From: Tridacna crocea
Taxonomy: Eukaryota > Mollusca > Bivalvia > Cardiida > Cardiidae
DNA: 64,000 nt
Direction: 5' to 3'
NCBI GenBank assembly: GCA_943736015.1
Contig: OX031060.1
Span: 16,443,501 to 16,507,500, forward strand
Under the pieces are notes generated by a model, which was not told the origin of the DNA, made no database searches, and saw only the letters and a list, made by a program, of their open reading frames with translations. Below, piece by piece: positions 30,301-42,300 of the stretch (positions are counted from its first letter, which is position 1; each line of letters starts with the position of its first letter). Made by a program: the position numbers and the translations under genes.

Positions 30301-33300
30301 TACTGGAGAATAACTGATACTTTCAATTCCGAAATTAAAATCAATTTCTGTATCTGGAGATCTGGGGTTACGCAATCAGTTGTAAGGGAAAATTATCATG
30401 CAGTTATTGCAGGGGTGTTGCCAACTTATTTTATATTTTTATATCATTTGCTGTAATAATTCCTGATTTATTCAAAGGAAAGTTCAGTGATAAATCTGGA
30501 TTTAAGCTCTGAGTTCTAAAGGTAGGTTTTTGTCTAGTTTTATGGTGTTATTTTTGCTACCAGCATAAATTGTTCTATACTTTTTGGTTTGTCATTCTTA
30601 GCCCAGTAGTGGTGCTGACCTGGAATTTTATTGCATGCATGTACTTTATTGGTCAAGATCAGACTTCACAGAAAGTCTGTTTTTGAAACTGAAGATTTTA
30701 AATGGCTTGAAAGTTGAATCATCATAATTTACATGTGATGAATATTCTTGAAAACTTAAGACAGTAAAACTTGAGTAATCTCATAACCAGCATAGTCTTA
30801 ACCAAACAGCAAAATACTGAATTCCATCAAAATGAAAGTATAAATTATACAGACGGTAGATTGAATTTAACTCAAATGATGATTCCTATCTTATAAAGGG
30901 TAGAAAATTTTGTGGAAAAAGGAGAAAATGCTGGTCACCAGCATTTTCTCCTTTTCCCACATTGCTTTCCTAAGCCCTCTTTCTTCAGGGTCATTAAGGT
31001 TTGTAGTTGTGTGGTAAAGGGTTAATTCTTTAAAAAAAGATTTTTCATTCAGACCCTCAGAATTTTTGCCTTTTTCTATTTTCAGGGAGATAATCAAAGA
31101 GAAAGAGGGATTTACATCAAGTCAGTCGTACCACAGGGGGCTGCAGCACAGGTATCTCACCTTACTGTATTAACATTTTGTTAAGTTTGTCCAAATCGAA
31201 AGTATTTACAGAAAACAAAAGTAACTGAAAAATTGAAATTTGTTTTGTGAGAGGTAGAAAACGTTGTGGGAAAAGGAGAAAATGCTGGTTACCAGGATTT
31301 TCTAAAGGCTTCTCTCTCAGGTTCGTCAAAAGTAGGGATTGTGTGGTAATGGGTTAAATCTTTACCAGAGTTTTCAGTGGATTTTATTTTGTTGTCTGCA
31401 AATGCTTTCGATTTGGTACAAATCTAAAATTTTGTCATTTGGTAATGAGTTAACCTATTACCTCACAATCCCTACTTTTGACGCCCCTTAGAAAGAAGCA
31501 TTTTGAAAACACTATGGGGAAAAGGAGAAAATGCTGGTAACCAGCATTTTCTCCTTTTCCCAGAGTGTTTTCTACCCTTCCCAGAACAAATTTCTATTTT
31601 TTTGTCACCTTTATTGTGTCGTCTGCAAATGCTTTCAATTTGGACCAGTCTAAAATGTTGTCATTTGGTAACGGGTTAAGTGAGAAAAATTCTTTGCAGT
31701 GCTATTTTGATGTGCACTGCATTAGTCCTAGCGTCCTGAGGGTTAGGTAGTAGCAAATTTCAAATCATTCTAAGGGCTTTTCCAGACTCAAGTTTGAATC
31801 AAAATAATTTTGTACAGACATGGTTGTCTGATCTTGGATCTAAACTGCCTGATAGTATGACATGAAAATGACCACAAAATTATGATAGCCAGGCCAGATG
31901 GATCAGTCAGAAATTTAGAGGTTTACAAACCCAGTGGTTACGGATTCAATCTCCAGTTGGGCAAAATTCTATGATTGGCAGCAAATAATTTCAATATTGA
32001 CAAGATTAGTCTAAATCTTTTTTATTTTGGAAAGAGTAGTACTTGCATAAACTGCTCCTTTTTAGTCAAATTATCTTTTCTCTAACAAATGGTAAAAAAT
32101 CTGTCCATCTTTATGATAAGCTATAAAAAATGGGGTCGCTTTTGTCAATAGAAATGAAATGTTTGTATTTAACCCTTTACCAAACAATCCCTGCTTTTTA
32201 TGACCCGGAGATAGAAACCTTTTGAAAAGATTGTGGGAAAAGGAGAAAATGCTGGTAACCAGCATTTTCTCCTTTTCCCACAACCTTTTCTACCCAGTTG
32301 GAAACAAATTTCGATTTTTGAGTTGCGTTCATTTTGCTATCTGCAAGCGATTTCAATTTGGACCAGTCTAAAATGTTGTCATGTGGTAAAGGGTTAAAAA
32401 AAGGGGGGGGATCTAAATTATTTAGGGACAAACATTACAGTGTGGGCTGTACTTCCTGTCTTTCAAGTGTTAGGTATAATACCGTTTGAAATGATGTAAA
32501 AAGATTTCTTTCCTAAAATAAATAATCAGTGTAACACTCGGGCATTGAATACGTCTTGATTGATCCCGGTACCGAGCCTTTTGTCATGATAATAGTTTGA
32601 ACTGCTTGACTGAGCCCTCTAACTCTTCAGTTTCTAGTGGAGGGGACTCGATGGCACTTATATGGATACTGTAGATTAAGATCAGACCCACAGAATGTGC
32701 ATACTGATCTTTGATCTGTATTAGCCGAATTTGTGTATTTCTTAAAATTGAAAGAACTTTAAAATCTCATCCTCAGGCTGGCAAGATTTTTTTAGGTAAT
32801 TTATTTAGATCTAGCACTGTAAGGGTGAACTCTTTACCACAGTTTGCAATATTTCACAAAAGCCCATATTGGTTAACATTATTTTCCAAAAGTTAATCCT
32901 TTACCACACAATCCCGACTTTTAACACCCCTGTGAAAGAAGCCTTTTGAAAACATTGTGGGAAAAGGAGAAAATGCTGGTAACCAGCATTTTCTCCTTTT
33001 CCCACAGTGTTTTCTTCCCTTCCTTAACAAATTTCAATTGTTTAGTCCCATATATTTTGTAGCAAAAGGGTTGATCCATTACCATTCAAACATGCAAATA
33101 CAAATCTTTAGTTCATGTCTGGATATAGAAAATATCATGGGGAAATACGCAATTTCTAGTTTCTTAGTTTCATCAAATTTGCAGTGGAAGGGGTCGCTGG
33201 CCCTTGGTGACCCCTCCAGTGCTCCTATGCTTATGCAGGATCATAGGCCTTTCTGAGTGCCCATTATAATATTATATCAAATCAAAACTTCTTTAGCTAT

Positions 33301-36300
33301 AAACAATATCCTCCGAAACTCTGGCAGATTCTTATTCTAACCCTTATCAAACAATCTGTGCATTTTATGACCCTGAGATAGAAGCCTTTCAAAAACGTGA
33401 AAAGAAGAAAATACTGGTAACCAGCATTTTCTCCTTTTCCCATAATACTTTTTACCCTGCCGGAAATAGATTTCAATTTTCTAGTAAGTTTTATTTTAAT
33501 GTCTGCAAAAGCTTTCTATTTGGACAAGTCTAGAATTTCGTCCTTTGGTAAAAAGTTCAACACATGACTGAGCAAATAGATAATGTAGATCCAAGATCAG
33601 ACTTCATGTTCTTTGAAGTGTGATCATGACCTATGCTGTCTGCAAAAGCCCCCAGTTTTGCTAATGGGGCTAAAAGGATTAGAATGTAAACAAAAAGTTT
33701 ACATGTTGTGGTAGTCGGTAAAGGGTCAACTAGACTGCGTGCAAGCTTTTACAAAATGGAAACAGTTCAAATCATCAGATTAAGAGACCAGTCATTTTAA
33801 CTCTTTACCTAAACGACAAAATTTCAAACTTCTCCAAATTGAAAGCATTTGCAGACGACAAAATAAATGTCGTTAAAAAAGCAAAATTTGTTTTGGGAAG
33901 GGTAGAAAACATTGTGGGAAAAGGAGAAAATGCTGGTTACCAGCATTTTCTCCTTTTCCCACAATGTTTTCTGAAGGCGTCTCCTTCAAGGTCGTCAAAA
34001 ATCGTCATTGTTTGGTAAAGGGTTAAACATGAAAACATGAAAACATGAATTTTTTCTTTCAAAGGATCAGAAAACATACCCACAATGTGTGCAGTGTTTA
34101 GTAGCCTTTTCCTCGGGGTTGCTAAAACTATGGATTGTATTGCCAAGGATTAACTCTTTACCAAACAACAACGTTTAAGACTGGTCCAAATTAAAAGCAT
34201 TGGTTGACAACAGTATGAATGAGACTGAAAGATTGATATTTGTATTGGGAAGGGTAGAAAACATAGTGGGATAGGGAGAAAATGCTGGTTACCCACAAAA
34301 TGCTGGTTACCTGTGCCCACCACGTTTCCAAAAGGCTTCTGTTTTGCAGTTGTTAGATTGTACTGTAAAGGGTTGAGGGAAAGTAGGTGACGAGTTATCA
34401 AAAAGACCCAGGTGTGGCGTGGGTTACATGTACATGTGTAAGTGAATCTGTAACATGCATACCTCAGGACACTTGAAGATAGTTTAGGAAGTATTTTGAA
34501 TTCAGACAAAGGATTATTATATAAATTTGCTAAGTGGGTGTGTTGGGAAACCTTTTTTTTTTTTTCCGTATGAAATGTAAGTTAACCACATACTGTGTTT
34601 TTTGAAACCCTTTGCCAGGTGATTTACAGTATTTGTGACATTGTATATGGAAACATCTGCGGTTTAGCTTCTGGGGAAAATGTAAATTTCATAGGTGCAC
34701 ATTAAATTTTATGTTTAGTGTTTTTTGGACAGCTGAAAGAATGGGAGAGGACATTATATAACAAATAGATGAGTTTGCCATTTCCAGTGTTGAGACAACA
34801 AGACTTTGCAGTCTACCTTTCTGTTTTTAGACGGGGGTGTGCAAATGACACTACCAATACACTCTCCCATTATTTAGAATTTTGACCTGATGTAATTTTC
34901 TCGATCAAGGTTCATTTCCAATAACAAATTGAAACTTCTTTTCATTTTTTTGAGCATATGCATTGCTGATTTGATGATTTAGACACATTTCTACATATAG
35001 CTAAAATTAGTAGATAGGGGACCTTTAATTCTTTACCAAATGACAGAATTTTGGACGAGCCCAAATTGAAAGCATTTGCAGACAACAAAATAATTGTGAA
35101 TCAAAAATTGGAATTTGATTTGGAAAAGATAGAAAAAATTGTGGGAAAAGAAGAAAATGCTGGTTACCAGCATTTTCTCTTTTTCCCACAATGTTTTCAA
35201 GGGCTCTCTCAGGGTCGTTAAAAATTGGAATTGTGTGGTAAAGAGTTCAGGCTCATCCTCGGATACCCCGGGGTCTCCCTATTTGCTACGCTACATCGAC
35301 CCCTGGGACAATTAGTTGAATTTCCTTCGCTTTACCGCTGGCCGAATGCTGGCTTTTTATTGGTTCCATCATCATTTTGTGATGGGCGAGTGTACTGTAC
35401 GCTATGACGTTTCGTATCGATTTTCGGCGGCTCACTTTACCGCTGGCCGAATGCTGGCTTTTCATTGGTTCTATCATCATTTTGTGATGGGCGAGTGTAC
35501 TGTATAGTATTGACGTTTAGTATCGATTTTCGGCGGCTGATTCAAAGTTTTATTAGTCAATTGTCCCAGGGTCGATGTAGCGTAGCAAATAGGGAGACCC
35601 TGGGCTATCCGAGGATGGTTCAGGCTCATCTCTGGAACTACTGATGCCCTAAGCAAATCTGCTGTCTGAGGGTAAACTTTTTGCTCATTGTATTGGGTGC
35701 TTCAAGTATTAGTGGGTTAACTCTTTACCACATAATCCCGATTTTTAACGACCCTGGGAAAGAAGCCTTTTGAAAACATTGTGGGAAAAGGAGAAAATGC
35801 TGGTAACCAGCATTTTCTCCTTTTCCCACAATGTTTTCTACCCTTCAGAAATAAACTTCAAATTTTCAGTCACTTTTATTTCGTCGTCTGCAAATGCTTT
35901 CGATTTGGACAAACCTAAAATTTTGTCATTTGGTAATGAGTTTATTAGACTTTCTTCTTCGATGAAGACTGCAACAATGAGAGAGAATGATATTTGTAGC
36001 TCTTTGCTGGAGGCAAAAATTATCCCAGTTCTTTGGGGTAGAGTATCCAGTACATGAAAAAGGTTCGATTGAAAAAGGTTTGATACATGAATACAGGTGG
36101 AAAAATTCTGGCAAAGAGAACAAGCAATCTCTATTCTGAGCTTTTCTGTTATGAACTATTTATATAATTGCAGGATGGTAGATTGCAGGCTGGTGATCAG
36201 CTATTAGAAGTAGATGGGAAAAGTTTGGTGGGACTCACTCAAGAAAAGTAAGCTCTTACTACTAGTATTTTCTTTATAGATAGAACAAATATCAATAGGT

Positions 36301-39300
36301 GAGTGCAACACTATTCTGAGTGCCTGTACACTGTAGAGGCACTTAGAATAGTGTTGCACTCACCTATCGATATGTGGTGCTCATGTGTAATTTTAAAGCA
36401 TCTATGCCGACAACATGGATTTAGGCAACTTCGGCCTTTTTACTGACAATTTCAAAGCTATAGGCATAATATACTGACAATTTTATGGCTGTAGGCATGT
36501 ATGCTGACATTTCAACAGCTTTAGGCATATAATTATTCGTTCACCTCCATGGCTTTAGGTTCTTATGAGACAAAGGAATACATGCTTACGACCCAAAGCT
36601 TCAACTCTTTACCATACAATTCCGACTTTTAACGATCTGAGAAAGAACGCTTTAGAAAACATTGTGGGAAAAGGAGAAAATGCTGATAACCAGCATTTTC
36701 TCCTTTTCCCACAATGTTTTCTACCTTTCCTAAATCAGATTCCAATTTTTGAGTCGCATCTATTTTGTTGTCTGCAATTACATGTACTAATTTGGACTAG
36801 ACCTAAATTTTATTGTTTAGTAAAGAGTTAAACCCTCATATACTATGCTGAGAACTCCAAAGTTTTGGGTATAGATGCTTTCATCTCTGTAACTTTAAGC
36901 ATTTATGCTGAAGACTCCATAGTTTTAATCATGTCAAACTTTCTTTGTCATCTGATCTTGATCTACACTTTCAACTACGGAAGCAAGATTTTGTTAATAG
37001 GGCTTCAACTGTTTACCAAAATGTTAGTGTTATCCACAATGAAAATTATTGCAGACAACAAAGCAAATACTGCTTAACCCGCCCCTGAGAAAGAAGCCTT
37101 TTGAAAACACTGTAGGAAAAGGAGAAAATGCTGGTAACCAGCATTTTCTCCTTTTCCTACAGTGTTTTCTACCCTTCCCAGAACAAATTACTATTTTTGA
37201 GTCACCTGTATTTTTTCATCTGCAAATGCTCTCAATTTGGACCAGTCTAATATTTTTTCGTGTGGTAAAGAGTTAAAGAATGGGATTTGAATGTGAAAGG
37301 ATAGAAAACATGGTGAGAGAGGGAGAAAATACTGGTTATATGCATTTTCTCCCTTTCACACAATGTTTTTAAAAGCCTTAAAATTAAAGATTATCAAGAC
37401 TCAGATTTACATGTGTGTGCAGAGCTCCAGATAAGAGGGAGTGATGATATTCTTAAGTCATTATTCCTCTTCTAAACCCTATGTTAGAACAACATAGGGT
37501 TTGGTGTAAAATAGTTAAAATTTCCAATTTTGAAATCCAAATCACTCCATCTATCTGCATGTCGTAAAGGGTGTTGGGTTGATGATATATCAGTTTATTA
37601 CATTCCATTTCAGAGCTGCTGAGTTGATGACAAGAACAGGGCACACAGTTACATTAAAAGTTGCAAAACAAGGAGCAATTTATCACGGCCTAGCAACACT
37701 TCTTAGTCAACCTTCCCCCATCATGCAAAGAGGTATGCTTCTATATCAGTGTAAATTGTGTATCTGATAATTCTTTGATTTAGCTCTTTAGCAAACGACA
37801 AAATTTTAGACTGGTCCAAATTGAAGGCACTTGACAACAACAATTTAAACATAACTAAAAAATTGAAATTTGCTTCCAGTAGAGTAGAAAACATTGTGGG
37901 GAAAAAGGAGAAAATGCTGGTTATCAGCATTTTCTCCTTTTCTCACACTGTTTTCGAAAGACTTCTATCTCAAGGTTGTAAAAATCAGGAATTGTTTGGT
38001 AAAGGGTTAATGGCCCTGAAGTCAAAAATCTTTTGGAAACATTGTGGGAAGGGGAGAAAATGCTAGTAACCAAGTCCAAAATAAAGTCAACTTTTTACTT
38101 GTCCAACTTAAAAAGTATGGAAAGATAACAATTTTAATATTTATCAAGTGATACAATTTGTTTTGGTAAAACATATTAACAGAAGAATTTGCAAATTTTC
38201 CAAATTTGCAAATCACACAAATTTCCATTTCTCAAAAATTTCCTCTTCTAAAAGTACATGAGACAGAACTGATGTTTGCAGTCAATAGAAAAGATTCATT
38301 TCTAACCATTTCAAGTATGTTTTGACCAAGTGAAATTAGGTGTGAAAAACTTTCATATCAGAATTGAAAATCAAGTATGAATTTATTTTCATTTTAGCCT
38401 CCCCACAGAAGGGTCCAGCAACACCCAGTAAACAAAGACAAGGTGAGGAGGGGCCACCCCCTTATAACAACTTCCAGGAGGGTGACAGTAGAATGGGCTC
38501 AAGGAAGCCCCCTGACACCAGAACATTACCAAGAGATATAAGGGGACAAGCCTTGAGAGGTCCAGATAGCAGATCTTCTCCTGCTTTGAACAGTAGGTTG
38601 ACTTCTATGCCTTTCAATAAATGTAATAGACCACTAGGTTCAGTAACTGTAGCAAAATCTGCACAATGGGTTAGTTTTGGTACCTGTATGATATAGCCAT
38701 CTTTGAATTCTACCCTGTTTAACCATACTGCTTTCAGAACACAACATTCTGGGATATATGTAAATTACAATATAGTGTCATTGGACGGGAGATAAATTGT
38801 TCGAAGGGGGGATGGGGAGGGGGGGAGAATGGAAAAAGAATCTACAGAATTAGTCAGCTCTGTTTCTAATTTACAATATAAGCCATTTAATCAGACGAGG
38901 CAAAGTTTTGCCTTTCACACAGAAAGGAAAACAATAAGAGATGGCTATATTTTCGCAAGTACCAAAGCTAGGTATCTTTGTAAGGTATTTTTCTGACATC
39001 TTTAGCATGTTTAATTTTTTAACCTTGTTTTCAGTCCTGACGGATTCTGCACACATTAAAAAACCAAGGCGTAGATCTTCTAAGAGAGAACGAAGAAACA
39101 CATGGCATTCAGGCTGTGTTTCAGAACTTATTAAAGATGCAGAAATTCGTGACAAGAGAGCCTGGGCTGAAATGACATTTCCAGGAGCTCGTCTTGGTCG
39201 CAAGAAACCATCTAACTATATGTCAAGGCTTGAACTTCAGCGCCTAAAAGATCACATTCCTTTAAAAGTGCTAAAACAGCTGGTTGAAGAGGCAGAACTA

Positions 39301-42300
39301 CGAGACTATAGAGTGAGAGCAGAAAGACTGACTCCAAAAGGAGAATATTTTGGAATGAAAAATCACAAAAAAGCAGCTCTATTCTCTAACCACTTTTTTC
39401 GAAAGTTCATTGATCATTATCCACGACCAGTAAGATCACCATCATTACATGAACTAGTCCTGTCTATAGATGACAGTACTTTGGGTGATGACGATGATGA
39501 TAATGTTTTTGACGGGTTGACAAGTAGTCGCTCAGAGCCGGGTAGAAGAATCAAAAGTGATTCTGAGTTAATGAAAAAGTATAGTAAGTTCAGAAAAGCG
39601 TGTGGCTTGAACTCTGTGGCTTTAATGTTTAAACTTTTACCCATGAGGCATTTCTATGGTATCTCTAATTGACTCTAAATAACAGCAAGGATATCACACC
39701 TTTTGATAGCATAGAAAACATTGTGACAAAAGGTGAAATTGCTCGTCACGAGCGATTTCACCTTTTGCCACAATGTTTTCCAAAGGCTTCTACAAGCAAT
39801 GCGTAGAAATGAGTATCTATGGAGTAAAGGAATTAGTAATTTGGAACTTTTACTTATTTCACAGGAATGTTATCAAGTTGATCTAATACTAATTTGTTTT
39901 CTACAGATAATGAGAATCTCTTTTTTTGTCAAACTTTCTTACTTGTGTAGATTGAAAGCATTTGTTGATGACAAATTAAATTAAGCTTATAATGATATTT
40001 CTAATAACTCTTAAAGTCCCAGTTTTTATGAAAATACTGATTCTAAGAGATCCTGCTATAGTTATGATAACCAGGGACGTTTAATCTGTTTAATTTGAAT
40101 TACCTTTCATGCATATATTATCATGTATTACATAAAACTATTATGTCAGGTCACATTTTCTAGCTAGGTGCCTAACCTCACTTCCGTCATTTACCTGGTA
40201 GCAAATTAAAGGTGTTTACAAAGGAAAAATGAATTATTCACCAGATCAATACAAGAACTTTTTGATGGCATAGGTATACTAAAGTCTGGATTATTTTGAT
40301 TTCACAAGTTTTCTTCAACAAAAAAAAACTCAGTGAACATGAGACTTTTTGGAAAATGATGTTGATGCTTACAGTAAAAACTTGCTACTCCTTAATATGT
40401 TCTACCTGACAGTAATGGCTTTAAAGTTTTCACAGAATATGGTATGATGTGTTTTTGCTAACTACTATTGCAGGTGAACACTTGTCTGCTGCTGAACGGC
40501 TTAGGGTACCATCTGCTGGTAATCTTAGAGAACCAGGTAACCAGTATCCTCCTCAGCCCCAACAGAGGCCACCCCAACACCAGCCTTCACATCCCCATGG
40601 TCACTTCAATAGGAGGGACAACCGTGATATGGACAAATCTAAATCCATTCCAAATTTACACATGGATAATTCAATGGACATGAGAGGGAACCAAGGCATG
40701 CGCCCTGCCCATAGTGTAAGTGCGCTTCAGCAGCAACGCATGCCAAACAATTCAGACTACTATAATCAGCCTCATTCTCTGGAAGAATCTAGGAACCCAG
40801 ACTATGAAAATCAACCGTTGGATCCAAGGTTGAGATATCCCAACACTGGTGTGGCACCTGGATATCCAAATGGAATGCAGCCATCTTCAAACCAGTTCAC
40901 AAAACCACAGACCATGAATATGCCCTCTAAGACCTCTAGCCCTGCAAGTTCTCGAGGGTCACAGAATTTTGAGAGGCCCCAATCACAATATTTTGGTCAA
41001 CAAGAACGTCCAGATTTTGGTCATGGGCGACCGAAGTCAGAAGAAATATCTCAGGAGAAGCTGAGAATTTTGCAAGAGATGGAGAGGAGCCAAGGCTCTC
41101 CACATGATCACAGTTTTGAAAATAGAGCCCCTAATTACAGCAATATTCGTCCACAACCAAACTATGCCAATCAAGGAGAAATCAGGAAGATGGATGTTGG
41201 CAGTCTGCCAAGACAACCAAACTTTTACGAAAACACGGTACCCAGGCAACAGGAACCTATGCCACCATTCCAGCAACTACGTAGACCTCCGAGTGAAAGT
41301 GAAAAATCTAGACCCCCAACAGCTCCCAAACCAACAGTCAGTGCTAAACCCAACCTTCCATTGGTGCAGCCTGCTGAGATCCCAAGGTCAGAGGTTGATA
41401 ACAGACAAACACAGCCACATTTTTATAATCCAAGAATCAATGAGCCTTACAATAACTCTCCTCGACAGAGTTTTGCTCAGTCTTCACCAAACTCACACTA
41501 TCAGAACACAAGTTTCCATAATGGGCGGATGGACTCAAGATCAAAATTATCCCCAGGACAAGATCATTATTATAATAAGGCAATGGACATGCCTCCACCC
41601 CCGCATGATATTCCTCCAGAGTTGCCCCCACCCCCTATAATGGAAGATCCACAAGATGATGACCTTCCCCCACTTCCACCTCCTCCTGTTAATGACTTTC
41701 GATTGGAACAAAAGATTCGGGAGGAGGAAAGCAGAATGTTTCAGCACCAGTCTGATCCAAGCTACAGTAACCTCCCTCCACCAAACAGCAGGAACCAGCC
41801 TTTATCAGTTTCTGTAATGCAGACAAATGGCCAGCGCTCCCCTCAGGATCATTTCGTAGGAAACCAACCCAATTTAAGTAGTGACTTTCAACCTGCATTC
41901 AGTACTGGATACCAACCTCCACATTCTGCAGGTTTCCAGCCTCCTCATTCAGCTGGTTTTCAGCCTCAGCAAACCCATTCATTACCACCACACAGTTCGG
42001 GATACCAGCCTAGCCATGATTACCAGAACATAAATTACCCAAACAAAAACACAGAATCAAGTCAACCAGTTCATCATACAAACCTGTATGAAACATATGA
42101 CCCAAAAGCACAAAATGCAAAGTTCAGACCTGCAATACAGAAAGAAATCAAAGAACAAAGAGAAGCAATAGTGTCTCCATGGGACAGGGAAGAGAAGGAG
42201 AAACAAAAGAAACAGCAGGAAGACAATATGGTGCGATTGCGGGACATGGAGATCAATGAACTAGAGGCTCGACATCATCGTAGTCCAGCAGAGGAAGAAA

